The notes beneath the pieces are model-generated. The model worked only from the letters and a program-made list of their open reading frames with translations. It made no database searches and was not told the DNA's origin. The translations under genes were made by a program, and so were the position numbers. Positions 16,491 through 26,975 of a DNA stretch of 62,496 bases are shown here, piece by piece; the first letter of the stretch is position 1, and each line of letters begins with the position of its first letter. The DNA lies in the NCBI GenBank assembly GCA_963646285.1, contig CAVIWF010000010.1, positions 1-62,496 on the forward strand. The letters run 5' to 3'. Source of the DNA: CAKUFA01 sp963646285 (GTDB lineage Bacteria; Bacillota; Clostridia; Christensenellales; Aristaeellaceae).

Positions 16491-17198
16491 ATGCGTGTAT
16501 TGGATATTGATCTGGATTTCTTTTTGAATGATTGCTGCCCCTTGGCTGAAAAAGGTCATCGTCCCCCTCTGACAGGCTGTGAGCCTTGGAATGAGGAAGC
16601 TGTCCGCAGCTTTTTGGAGGAACAATGCGGGCTAAGGAAAGAAACTCCTTTGCCCGGACGAATTTTCGAAACCCACGATCAGGCGCTGCTGTTTTGGGAG
16701 GAGATGATTGCCGCCGGGCGGTTGTCCTCCCCTTTCCATGTGACCCATGTGGATGCTCACAGCGACTTGGGCATTGGTTTCCCCGGACCCAACTATGTGC
16801 TGTTCAATGTGCTGTCCATGCCGGTGGAGAAGCGGAGAAACCCTGCCTTGTTCTACGCCCAGCACAAGCTGGATGAAGCCAACTATCTGCTGTTCGCCTT
16901 GGCCATGCGCCGGGTTTCTTCCTTGGATAACGTGCGCAATCCCCGCTCCCGGCAGGATATTCCCTCCGTCCTCTACCACGGGGCAGATGCTTTTCAGCTT
17001 ACCTCCATTGCCGCCCAGCTCTTTGCAGCGCAAAACGGTGCCGAGCCTGTGATTCCTTTCCACAATTACGAGGATTACCGTACTTTCCATGCCGATGTGC
17101 CCTACGACTTCATCACCCTGGCCATGTCGCCCCGGTATGCACCCCGGGAGGCAGACGCCCTGCGAGAGATCATTGCGCCCTATATTGCAGAAGAATGA
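16491..17198 (+). CDS. UPF0489 family protein
   Basis: The protein has 235 residues. The N-terminal MRVLDIDLDFFL, then FHVTHVDAHSDLG and later VPYDFITLAMSPRY, are the recognised landmarks of UPF0489, a family related in fold to arginase/deacetylase-type metal hydrolases. The Asp/His clusters DIDLD and HVDAHSD look like a metal site. The function is unknown. An upstream frame could extend the ORF to 16242, but the promoter and the GGCGGAGGTG ribosome site define the start at 16491. It is transcribed alone, divergently from aconitase. Confidence 0.82.
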   Translation: MRVLDIDLDFFLNDCCPLAEKGHRPPLTGCEPWNEEAVRSFLEEQCGLRKETPLPGRIFETHDQALLFWEEMIAAGRLSSPFHVTHVDAHSDLGIGFPGPNYVLFNVLSMPVEKRRNPALFYAQHKLDEANYLLFALAMRRVSSLDNVRNPRSRQDIPSVLYHGADAFQLTSIAAQLFAAQNGAEPVIPFHNYEDYRTFHADVPYDFITLAMSPRYAPREADALREIIAPYIAEE

Positions 17199-17230
17199 TA
17201 GATAATTCACATAAAAAACAGGAAAGAGGG

Positions 17231-17259
17231 TTGACAGCAGCGGGAGAATCGTTTACATT
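17231..17259 (+). promoter_or_regulatory. Enolase promoter
   Basis: TTGACA (17231-17236), a 17-nt spacer and TACATT (17254-17259). The predicted transcription start lies at about 17266, at the first base of a palindrome (17267-17282). Confidence 0.7.
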
Positions 17260-17266
17260 ATAGCAG

Positions 17267-17301
17267 GTTAGAGTATTCTAACTAAGTTAGCCCATTCTAA
17301 C
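17267..17301 (+). promoter_or_regulatory. Tandem palindromic operator-like sites upstream of enolase
   Basis: Two palindromes lie between the promoter and the ribosome site: GTTAGA-N4-TCTAAC at 17267-17282 and GTTAG-N6-CTAAC at 17286-17301. Their centres are 19 bp apart, close to two helical turns. Placement at and just after the predicted start site suits a repressor. The cognate regulator is unknown. Confidence 0.6.
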
Positions 17302-17317
17302 AAAAGGAGTGTATCCC

Positions 17318-18613
17318 ATGTATTTAGAAATCGTAGATGTGAAGGGTCGAGAGATTCTGGATTCCCGGGGCAATCCCACTGTTGAAGCTGAAGTAACCTT
17401 GGACGACGGCACCATTGGCCGGGGCATGGCACCCAGCGGTGCATCCACCGGCGAATTTGAAGCACTGGAGCTTCGTGACGGCGACAAGAGCCGCTATCTT
17501 GGTAAGGGCGTAACCAAGGCTGTGGAAAACATCAACACCACCATCTGCGAAGTGCTGTGCGGCATGGATGCTTCCGACATTTATGCAGTGGATGCTGCCA
17601 TGCTGGCTGCTGACGGCACCAAGGACAAGAGCAAGCTGGGTGCAAACGCCATTCTGGCCGTATCCATTGCCTGCGCCCGTGCTGCTGCCGCTTCTCTGGA
17701 TGTTCCGCTGTACCGCTTCCTGGGCGGCATTTCCGGCAACCGGCTGCCTGTACCCATGATGAACATTCTCAACGGCGGTGCCCATGCCACCAACACCGTG
17801 GACACCCAGGAATTCATGATTATGCCTGTGGGTGCTCCCTCCTTTAAGGAAGCCCTGCGCTGGTGCGCAGAAGTCTTCCATGCCCTGGCTTCCATCCTGA
17901 AGAGCCGCGGTCTGGCCACCTCCGTGGGCGATGAGGGCGGCTTTGCCCCCAACCTGTCCAGCGATGACGAGACTATCGAAACCATTCTGGAAGCCGTGAA
18001 GAAGGCTGGCTACGAACCCGGCCGTGACTTCATGATCGCCATGGACGCTGCTTCCTCCGAGTGGAAGAGTGAAAAGGGCAAGGGCTACTACAAGCTGCCC
18101 AAGGCCGGCACGGAATACACCAGCGATGAGCTGATTGCCCACTGGAAGAGCCTGGTGGAAAAGTATCCCATCATTTCTATCGAAGATGCTTTGGATGAGG
18201 AAGACTGGGAAGGCTGGCAGAAGCTGACCCGTGAGCTGGGCGACAAGGTGCAGCTGGTAGGCGACGACCTGTTTGTTACTAACACCGAACGGCTGAGCAA
18301 GGGCATCAAGCTGGGCTGCGGCAACGCCATCCTGATCAAGCTGAACCAGATCGGTTCTGTATCTGAAACCCTGGAAGCCATCAAAATGGCTCACAAAGCT
18401 GGCTACACCGCCGTTACCTCCCACCGCAGCGGTGAAACCGAGGACACCACCATTGCTGACCTGGCCGTGGCACTGAACACCTGTCAGATCAAGACCGGTG
18501 CTCCCAGCCGTACCGAGCGGGTGGCCAAGTACAATCAGCTCCTCCGCATTGAAGAAGAACTGGGCGCCTCCGCCGTGTATCCGGGCATGGGTGCTTTCAA
18601 TGTAAAGCGGTAA
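17318..18613 (+). CDS. eno: Enolase (phosphopyruvate hydratase)
   Basis: The protein has 431 residues and matches bacterial enolase throughout. It begins YLEIVDVKGREILDSRGNPTVE, has the GAPSGASTGxxEA segment with the mobile Ser loop, metal ligands in MIAMDAAS, SIEDALDEEDW and VGDDLFVTN, the catalytic lysine strand ILIKLNQIG, and the SHRSGETEDT signature. It converts 2-phosphoglycerate to phosphoenolpyruvate on Mg2+. The ATG at 17318 is preceded by AAAAGGAG. The pflB promoter begins 11 nt after the stop codon and no clear U-tract terminator lies between, so some read-through into pflB is possible. Confidence 0.97.
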   Translation: MYLEIVDVKGREILDSRGNPTVEAEVTLDDGTIGRGMAPSGASTGEFEALELRDGDKSRYLGKGVTKAVENINTTICEVLCGMDASDIYAVDAAMLAADGTKDKSKLGANAILAVSIACARAAAASLDVPLYRFLGGISGNRLPVPMMNILNGGAHATNTVDTQEFMIMPVGAPSFKEALRWCAEVFHALASILKSRGLATSVGDEGGFAPNLSSDDETIETILEAVKKAGYEPGRDFMIAMDAASSEWKSEKGKGYYKLPKAGTEYTSDELIAHWKSLVEKYPIISIEDALDEEDWEGWQKLTRELGDKVQLVGDDLFVTNTERLSKGIKLGCGNAILIKLNQIGSVSETLEAIKMAHKAGYTAVTSHRSGETEDTTIADLAVALNTCQIKTGAPSRTERVAKYNQLLRIEEELGASAVYPGMGAFNVKR

Positions 18614-18623
18614 GAATTTCTGC

Positions 18624-18652
18624 TTGACATACAGCCATAAGTTTTTTATGAT
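18624..18652 (+). promoter_or_regulatory. Strong pflB promoter
   Basis: A perfect TTGACA (18624-18629), 17-nt spacer and TATGAT (18647-18652) lie just after the enolase stop. The start site is expected at about 18659-18660. Confidence 0.8.
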
Positions 18653-18659
18653 TCCAAAA

Positions 18660-18698
18660 GGCACGCTTCCGCAGCTCAGCGTCTGCGGAAGCTGTGCC
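18660..18698 (+). other. 15-bp stem-loop at the predicted 5' end of pflBA mRNA
   Basis: GGCAC plus GCTTCCGCAG pair with CTGCGGAAGC and GTGCC, with one unpaired T and an 8-nt loop. The hairpin begins at the predicted +1 and lacks a U tract, so it resembles a 5' mRNA-stabilising leader structure more than a terminator. It could alternatively be a weak terminator for enolase. Confidence 0.6.
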
Positions 18699-18780
18699 GA
18701 ATGATCCCCGACCAGATCGTCATGCCCGTGGCGGTTTGCATTTATTATCCCTAACGACCATCCGCAAAAGGAGAGTGCAC

Positions 18781-21019
<2,239 letters not shown>

Positions 21020-21033
<14 letters not shown>

Positions 21034-21778
21034 GGTCCTTGGCCGAGTGCACTCGGTGGAAAGCTTCGGCTTGGTAGACGGCCCCGGCGTGCGCTATGTG
21101 ATTTTCCTGCAGGGATGCGCTCTTCGGTGCCAGTTCTGCCACAACCCCGACACGTGGGATTTGCACAATCCCAGTGCCGGGGAGTCGGAGGCTGCCGACC
21201 TGCTGGTGCAGGCACTGCGGTACAAAAAATACTGGGGCAAGAACGGCAAAAACGGCGGCATTACCGTCAGCGGCGGCGAGCCCATGCTGCAGCTGCCCTT
21301 TGTCTCCGAACTGTTTGCCTTGGCGCACCAAAAAGGGGTGCATACCACCCTGGATACCGCCGGGCAGCCTTACCGGGAGGATGCGGACTATCAGCCAGGC
21401 TTTGAAGGGCTGATGGAACACACCGATCTGGTTATGCTGGACTTGAAGGCCATGGACAAGGATCTGCACAAGCGTGTCACCGGCATGGGGAACGACAACA
21501 TTCTCGCCTTGGCACGCCGCCTTAGCGACATGGGTAAGCCTACGTGGATCCGCCACGTGCTGGTACCCGGGCTGACCGATGATGCGAATGATCTCCGCCG
21601 AATGGCTGACTTCATTCACACCCTGAAAACGGTGGAAAAGGTGGAGATTCTCCCCTATCACACCTTGGGGCTTTCCAAGTGGAAGAAGCTCGGTTTTGCC
21701 TATCCCCTTGAGGGTGTGCCTACCCCCACCAAGGAGCAGGTGCAGCAGGCTGAAAGCCTTTTAGGCATTCATAAATAA
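21020..21778 (+). CDS. pflA: Pyruvate formate-lyase activating enzyme (radical SAM)
   Basis: The protein has 252 residues. Radical-SAM cysteines occur as CALRCQFC (C33, C37, C40), which matches the CxxxCxxC 4Fe-4S motif. The SGGEP motif and a VSRHVLVPG-like strand (IRHVLVPGLT) follow. It cleaves SAM to install the glycyl radical on PflB. The start at 21020 gives the usual N-terminus (KVLGRVHSVESFGLVDGPG) and overlaps the pflB stop by 14 nt, so translation is coupled. A strong terminator follows at 21782-21817. Confidence 0.96.
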
Positions 21779-21781
21779 TCC

Positions 21782-21817
21782 CAGGAGCGACGTTCGATTC
21801 TATCGACGTCGCTCCTG
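21782..21817 (+). terminator. Terminator of the pflBA operon
   Basis: A 12-bp stem (CAGGAGCGACGT with ACGTCGCTCCTG) that can extend into the loop (CGAT with ATCG), followed by TTCTGTTC. Confidence 0.8.
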
Positions 21818-22032
21818 TTCTGTTCAAAAATCGATATACTTCCATAAAAAGCGAACACATGGTACCTTTTCAAAAAAATCGAATTTTATTTTGTTTTTCA
21901 GCAGGAATATTCCCCTTTCGTATAGAATCTCAAGTCTGTTAAACGGGTCATCTGCATTGTGATGTTGAAGTCCGTGGATGTTTTTTGCCTTCACGGGGTC
22001 AAAGTTATGCCCAAGCATGCGGAGGTTATGAA

Positions 22033-23094
22033 ATGGAAATTACCCTCAAGAATCTGACGAAGAAATTCGATGATTATGTGGCTGTTGACAACCTGAACCT
22101 GACCTTTCAGGATGGGGAACTGACCGGCCTGCTGGGACCCAGCGGCTGCGGCAAATCTACCACCCTGTACATGCTGGCCGGTTTGGAAAATGTGACCGAC
22201 GGCGAAATTTGGTTTGGGGATCAGAACGTTACCGCAGCCACCCCTGAGGAGCGGAACATCGGTCTGGTATTCCAGAATTATGCCCTATACCCCCACATGA
22301 CAGTGGCAGACAATATTGCCTTCCCCCTGACCAACATTAAGAATCCCAAGACGGGCAAGCGTTTCTCCCGGCAGGAAATCCGGGAAGAAGTTATGAAAGC
22401 CGCCAAGCTGGTGCAGATTGACGAATACATGAATCGGAAGCCCGGTCAGCTTTCCGGCGGTCAGCAGCAGCGTGTTGCCATTGCCCGTGCACTGGTGAAG
22501 AAGCCCAAGGTGCTGCTGCTGGACGAGCCCCTTTCCAACCTGGACGCCCGGCTGCGGATGGAAATGCGGCAGGAGATTCGCCGTATCCAGCAGGAAACGA
22601 AGATTACCACCGTGTTCGTGACCCATGACCAGGAAGAGGCCATGAGCATTACCGACCGGATTGTGCTGATGAAGCGGGGCGTGGTGCAGCAGATTGCCCC
22701 TGCCCACGAAATGTACATGGATCCCTGCAACGAGTTTGTTGCTTCCTTCCTGGGTAACCCGGTGATTTCCTATGTGGATGTGACCGTACACGGCGGCAAG
22801 GTTGCCATGCAGAATGGTCAGCTGCTGCCTTTGACTGCTTCCCTGCCTGACGGCAGCTATCACTTGGGCATCCGTCCGGAAGCCTGGATTCACGGGGATG
22901 GCTTGACCGTTACCCTGAACACAGTGGAACAGCGCGGACAGGATCAGGTGGTGGAATTCGAGCTGGATGGCCGCCGCATCAAGGCCCTGGTAGACGCTGC
23001 CTCCGTCCTGAATGCCGGAGACAGGGTTTCCTTCAGCCTGCGGAATAACCGCTGCTGCTTCTTCGATGCTGAGACAGGAGTGCGGGTCAAATGA
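22033..23094 (+). CDS. Carbohydrate ABC transporter ATP-binding protein (MsmK/UgpC-like)
   Basis: The protein has 353 residues. Walker A is GPSGCGKST (about 35-43), the Q-loop FQNYALYPHMT, the signature LSGGQQQR, Walker B VLLLDEPLSNLDA, and the switch His in FVTHDQEEA. The C-terminal 110 residues form the TOBE-like domain typical of shared CUT1 sugar ATPases. It energises import by the next two permeases. The ATG at 22033 follows GGAGGT by 6 nt; an upstream ATG at 21985 is rejected. The 215-nt leader from 21818 is A+T-rich without a recognisable riboswitch. The end overlaps the next gene by 4 nt. Confidence 0.93.
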   Translation: MEITLKNLTKKFDDYVAVDNLNLTFQDGELTGLLGPSGCGKSTTLYMLAGLENVTDGEIWFGDQNVTAATPEERNIGLVFQNYALYPHMTVADNIAFPLTNIKNPKTGKRFSRQEIREEVMKAAKLVQIDEYMNRKPGQLSGGQQQRVAIARALVKKPKVLLLDEPLSNLDARLRMEMRQEIRRIQQETKITTVFVTHDQEEAMSITDRIVLMKRGVVQQIAPAHEMYMDPCNEFVASFLGNPVISYVDVTVHGGKVAMQNGQLLPLTASLPDGSYHLGIRPEAWIHGDGLTVTLNTVEQRGQDQVVEFELDGRRIKALVDAASVLNAGDRVSFSLRNNRCCFFDAETGVRVK

Positions 23095-24035
23095 TGAAGA
23101 AAAAGAAGAAGGGCTACAAGCTGACCACCGGCCCCAACCGGGAACTGCTGGTCAAAAGCCCCAAGGCCTGGCTGTACATTCTGCCGCCCTTGATCGTTTT
23201 CGTGCTGTTTGTCTTCTATCCTATGCTGGCAGTGCTGCGCACGGCTTTCTATGAAAAGTATGTGTACATCACCTCCACCGGCAAGGGATTCGGTCTGGCT
23301 TCCTTCCAGCATGTGCTGAAGGACAAGACCTTCTGGCTGGCCTGCAAGAATACGGGCATTTTGATTCTGGTTGCCCTGCCGGTCACGGTGATCCTGTCCC
23401 TGTCCATTGCGCTGAAGATTAACTCCATCAAGCGTTTGCAGGGATTTTTCCAGACCCTGTTCTTCACCCCCTATGTGACCTCCACCGTGGCTATTGGTAC
23501 GGTGTTCTATACCCTGTTCCACAGCCAGCACGGCTACATCAACTATTTCCTCAGCCTGTTCGGCGTGGATACCATCAACTGGCTGACGGACAGCAACAAG
23601 GTGGTTTGGGCGCTGTGCATCTTCTGCATTTGGAACGGCCTGGCCTTTAAGATTGTGCTGTTCCTTGCCGGGCTGCAAAAGATCGATAAGCAGGTGTACA
23701 AGGCTGCGAAGATCGACTGTGCCAAACCCAGCAAGACCCTGTTCAAGATTACCCTGCCCTTGCTTTCCCCCACCATGTGGATGGTGGTCATCGTTTCCGT
23801 CATCTATGTGGCAAGAACCTACAACGAAGTGTTTGCCCTGTTTACTTCCGTAAACTCCCAGACGGCTGGCCCCGGCAACTCTGCCATTACTGTTGCCTAC
23901 TATATTTACTATTACTTCTTTGTGCGCCATGAAGTCAACTATGCTGCCGCCGCTGCCGTGCTGTTCCTGCTGGTCATTATGGGGCTGACCATTCTCCAGC
24001 GTGTGATTTCCCGCAAGTTCGTCCACTACTATTGA
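23091..24035 (+). CDS. Sugar ABC transporter permease (MalF/UgpA-like)
   Basis: The protein has 314 residues with six predicted membrane helices, the first at about 24-45 (LYILPPLIVFVLFVFYP). The EAA loop region (about 206-235) contains KAAKIDCAKPSKTLFKITLPLLSP, which contacts the ATPase. This is the larger of the two CUT1-type permeases. It overlaps the ATPase stop by 4 nt (ATGA) and is followed by the second permease after 13 nt, forming one operon. Confidence 0.92.
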   Translation: MMKKKKKGYKLTTGPNRELLVKSPKAWLYILPPLIVFVLFVFYPMLAVLRTAFYEKYVYITSTGKGFGLASFQHVLKDKTFWLACKNTGILILVALPVTVILSLSIALKINSIKRLQGFFQTLFFTPYVTSTVAIGTVFYTLFHSQHGYINYFLSLFGVDTINWLTDSNKVVWALCIFCIWNGLAFKIVLFLAGLQKIDKQVYKAAKIDCAKPSKTLFKITLPLLSPTMWMVVIVSVIYVARTYNEVFALFTSVNSQTAGPGNSAITVAYYIYYYFFVRHEVNYAAAAAVLFLLVIMGLTILQRVISRKFVHYY

Positions 24036-24048
24036 TGGAGGCAGAGGA

Positions 24049-24885
24049 ATGAAAATTAAAGACACACGGGCGACTGTGCTGACCATCATTCGTTATTTGC
24101 TGCTGTGCATCGGTGCATTCATTATGCTGTTTCCCTTCATCTACATGGTGCTTTCTTCCCTGAAAACAGCCTATGAATCCACCGCCATTCCCCCGGTATG
24201 GTTCCCTTCTTCTCCTCAGTGGAGCAACTACGAGTACGCCTGGAACCTGAAGCCCTTCCTGATTTATTATCGGAACACGCTGATCGTGTGCGCCATTTCC
24301 GTTACAGGAACGCTGCTGTTTTCCATCCTGGGAGCTTTTGCATTCACCATTTACGACTTCCCCTGCAAGAATGTGCTGTTCATCCTCTTCATGCTGACCA
24401 TGATGGTGCCGGAAGAGATGCTGATCATTCAAAACTACGAAACCGTGGCCGATTTGGGCTTGCTGAATACCTTCCTGGGTATTGCCCTGCCTTCCCTGGC
24501 CAACGGCTTCTACATCTTCATGCTGCGGGAATACTTTACGCAGGTACCTGCTTCCCTGTTTAAGTCTGCGAAGGTGGACTGCTGCTCTGACTTCAAGTAC
24601 CTGTGGAAAGTCATGATCCCCATGAACAAGAATGCCATTTTCACCATTGCCATTCTTGCCTTCATCGGCCAGTGGAACGCTTACATGTGGCCGAACATGG
24701 TCACCCAGACCGATGATCACATGGTGATTACCTCCGGTTTGATGACCTTCCGTTCCATGGCATCCGCCAACTATCATTACCTGATGGCGGCTGCCTGCAT
24801 TACCGTGCTGCCGATGATCGTCTTCTATGCGCTGTTCCACAAGAAGATTATTGCCGGTGTTGCCAGCGGAGGCATTAAAGGCTGA
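24049..24885 (+). CDS. Sugar ABC transporter permease (MalG/UgpE-like)
   Basis: The protein has 278 residues, six predicted membrane helices, and an EAA loop near residues 170-200 (FKSAKVDCCSDFKYLWKVMIPMNK). It is the MalG-type partner; the family usually ends with a short cytosolic tail, as here (VASGGIKG). A GGAGGCAGAGG site precedes the start. The binding-protein gene follows 55 nt later. Confidence 0.92.
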   Translation: MKIKDTRATVLTIIRYLLLCIGAFIMLFPFIYMVLSSLKTAYESTAIPPVWFPSSPQWSNYEYAWNLKPFLIYYRNTLIVCAISVTGTLLFSILGAFAFTIYDFPCKNVLFILFMLTMMVPEEMLIIQNYETVADLGLLNTFLGIALPSLANGFYIFMLREYFTQVPASLFKSAKVDCCSDFKYLWKVMIPMNKNAIFTIAILAFIGQWNAYMWPNMVTQTDDHMVITSGLMTFRSMASANYHYLMAAACITVLPMIVFYALFHKKIIAGVASGGIKG

Positions 24886-24940
24886 CGCTCTGCGCTGCCT
24901 TTTATGTAATATACAACGTGTTTTGGAGGAGGAAACAATC

Positions 24941-26227
24941 ATGAAGAAGTTCCTGACCCTGTTCCTGGCACTGTTGATGGTTATGATGACGGCTGTAAGC
25001 TATGCCGAAGTCACCACCGACGTGATCAAGGAGCCCATCACCATCACCTTCTGGGAAATGCTGGACAACGAAACCTATGACGCTGACCTTCAGAAAGTGG
25101 TTGACACCTTCAATGCCGGTATCGGCGCTGAATATGGCATCACCGTGGACATGCAGGTCATTTCCGGCGGCAGCGAAACCATGGAAACCAAGCTGGTTGC
25201 TGCCATCCGTGCAGGTGCCGGCGTGCCCAACGTGGTTATGACCGAAGCCACCTATGTGCCGGACTATCTGCTGGCTGACGCTATTGTGGATCTGACCCCC
25301 TACATTCAGTCCGCTGAGTATGGTCTGGATCTGAGCGACTACTATGACTTCTTCGTGAACCTGGGTTCTTCCTATACGGAAGAAGGCACCTACACCCTGC
25401 CCGGCTATGTATCCGGCGAAGTGATGTACTACAACAAGACCTTCTTCGAAGAAAACGGCCTGACCGTGCCCACCACCTGGGATGAAATGGTAGAGACCTG
25501 CACCAAGATCACCGAGATCACCGGCCGTCCTGCTTTCGGCTGGGATGACCCCTTCAAGACCTTCACCACCCTGGTGACCCAGGCTGGCGCTGGCTACACC
25601 GATGCTCAGGGCAACATCCTCTTCGGCGGTGACAACCTGCAGATTGCCATTGACGCCATCCAGTGGTACAAGGATCAGATCGATGCTGGTATCTTCCGCA
25701 CCGCTGGTGAGGACTACTACTTCTCCGGTCCCTTCGGCCGCGGCGACGTGCAGCTGTACATCGGCTCCGGCAACGAGGCTCAGTGGATCCAGTACAAGAT
25801 TCCTGACGGTGTGACCATGGACTGGGCCTGCGCTGCCATTCCTCAGGGCAAGGAAGGCTGGGCAAACGTGCCTGCCGACTACTCCGAGAACTTCGTGTAT
25901 GCCATCATGGACACCAACAATGACGAAGCTGCCCGCATGGCTTCCTGGCTCTTCCTCCGCTATCTGGAGCAGCCTGAAAACGTGTACGCCACCACCACTT
26001 CCGACGCCTTCATGCCTTACCTGAAGTCCGTTGCCGAGTCTGAAGCATGGCTGTCCGTGGCAGGCACCGCTCAGAAGGCTGAGAGCGTACAGGCCGATTC
26101 CTTCTACACCTATGCAGGCTTCGATGGTGCTTCCGCCCTGCGTGCTGACGCTACCACCGCCATCCAGGACATTCTGGTGAACGGCGCAGACGTGACCGAA
26201 ACCCTGACCAACCTGGCCAATCGCTGA
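24941..26227 (+). CDS. Extracellular sugar-binding protein of an ABC transporter, non-lipidated
   Basis: The protein has 428 residues. The signal peptide (residues 1-22, FLTLFLALLMVMMTAVSYA) ends with an AxA-like site and has no lipobox cysteine. The mature part is a family 1 extracellular solute-binding protein (SBP_bac_1): TITFWEML, then VMYYNKTFFEENGLTVPTTW, and the GRGDVQLYIGSG region. The sugar is unknown. The preferred start at 24941 follows GGAGGAGGAA; the upstream extension to 24827 is rejected. The operon ends at the hairpin 26243-26272. Confidence 0.9.
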   Translation: MKKFLTLFLALLMVMMTAVSYAEVTTDVIKEPITITFWEMLDNETYDADLQKVVDTFNAGIGAEYGITVDMQVISGGSETMETKLVAAIRAGAGVPNVVMTEATYVPDYLLADAIVDLTPYIQSAEYGLDLSDYYDFFVNLGSSYTEEGTYTLPGYVSGEVMYYNKTFFEENGLTVPTTWDEMVETCTKITEITGRPAFGWDDPFKTFTTLVTQAGAGYTDAQGNILFGGDNLQIAIDAIQWYKDQIDAGIFRTAGEDYYFSGPFGRGDVQLYIGSGNEAQWIQYKIPDGVTMDWACAAIPQGKEGWANVPADYSENFVYAIMDTNNDEAARMASWLFLRYLEQPENVYATTTSDAFMPYLKSVAESEAWLSVAGTAQKAESVQADSFYTYAGFDGASALRADATTAIQDILVNGADVTETLTNLANR

Positions 26228-26242
26228 CACGAGCATAAAATG

Positions 26243-26272
26243 AGGGGAAGGCAGCGATGCTTTCCCCTTTTT
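26243..26272 (+). terminator. Terminator of the sugar ABC operon
   Basis: The GGGGAAG/CTTTCCCC stem is followed by a T6 run, just after the binding-protein stop codon. Confidence 0.85.
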
Positions 26273-26310
26273 TATGGAATACAGAACAAAAGCAAAAGGA
26301 GTACCAAACC

Positions 26311-26907
26311 ATGGCTGAGTATTATGATCCGTGGGCTTATACCAAAACCAAGCACGGCCTGAGCGCCGACCTGGTGATTTCCGCACTGCAGAAGTGCATC
26401 CGCCGGGGCGATGAGCAGACCGCTATGCGCATGGCTTACGAGCTGTATGTCACCTCCCCTTTCCACGAAGACAAGATGTGGACCCGGCTGATGGTGATCC
26501 CCATCGAGGACATCGGCTTCGGCGATCCCAATGCCTGCGTGATTGTGAAGACCTGCAACGAGCTGCGGAAGGAATATCCCTATGGAGACGGCGACCGTCC
26601 CATCTTCTTCCTGTATGCTATCCGCTATCTGTGCCGGTGCAAGAAGGAACGCTCCACCGACCAGATCAAGAACATCATCATGAAGGAAAACGAAAAGGGC
26701 ATTGTGCCTGAAGTGCCTGAATGGACCATCGACATGCACACCAACAAGGGGCGCTTCGAGCTGGGCCGGGATGTGTTCTACTTCATGAATGAAGCCTCCA
26801 AGGTTGAACCCCTGTGGGAAGGCTACGATGACCAGTACTGGAAGCAGCTGTACAAGATCTACGAAGAGGAAGCTGCAGAAGCAAAGAAGAACGAGGAAAA
26901 GAAGTAA
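26311..26907 (+). CDS. Stand-alone RarA/MgsA C-terminal-like domain protein
   Basis: The protein has 198 residues with no P-loop. It resembles the C-terminal, non-ATPase half of RarA/MgsA (clamp-loader-associated AAA+ proteins): LVISALQKCIRRGDEQTAM, then IPIEDIGFGDPNA matching the family's ASEDIGLADPNA, and DMHTNKGRFELGRD matching the late DMHT-x-x-G signature. The last 20 residues are Lys/Glu-rich. In RarA this part mediates oligomerisation and SSB/DNA contacts; what it does alone is unknown. The start follows AAAAGGAG. It lies between two terminators, so it needs its own weak promoter or read-through from the sugar operon. Confidence 0.68.
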   Translation: MAEYYDPWAYTKTKHGLSADLVISALQKCIRRGDEQTAMRMAYELYVTSPFHEDKMWTRLMVIPIEDIGFGDPNACVIVKTCNELRKEYPYGDGDRPIFFLYAIRYLCRCKKERSTDQIKNIIMKENEKGIVPEVPEWTIDMHTNKGRFELGRDVFYFMNEASKVEPLWEGYDDQYWKQLYKIYEEEAAEAKKNEEKK

Positions 26908-26931
26908 TCCTCCCTTTCCCCGTTATTATGC

Positions 26932-26975
26932 AACAGCCCTGCACAGGAGTGTATCTCCCGTGCAGGGCTGTTTTC
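26932..26975. terminator. Bidirectional terminator
   Basis: The 12-bp stem ACAGCCCTGCAC with GTGCAGGGCTGT is followed by TTTTCTT on the plus strand. It separates the convergent RarA-C-like and C69 dipeptidase genes. Confidence 0.85.

Noticed and set aside
18694..18780. N-terminal extension of pflB to 18694
   Set aside because: The extension lies in the leader after the predicted start site, overlaps the end of the stem-loop and lacks a ribosome site. The ATG at 18781 has GGAGAG upstream and gives the usual PFL N-terminus.
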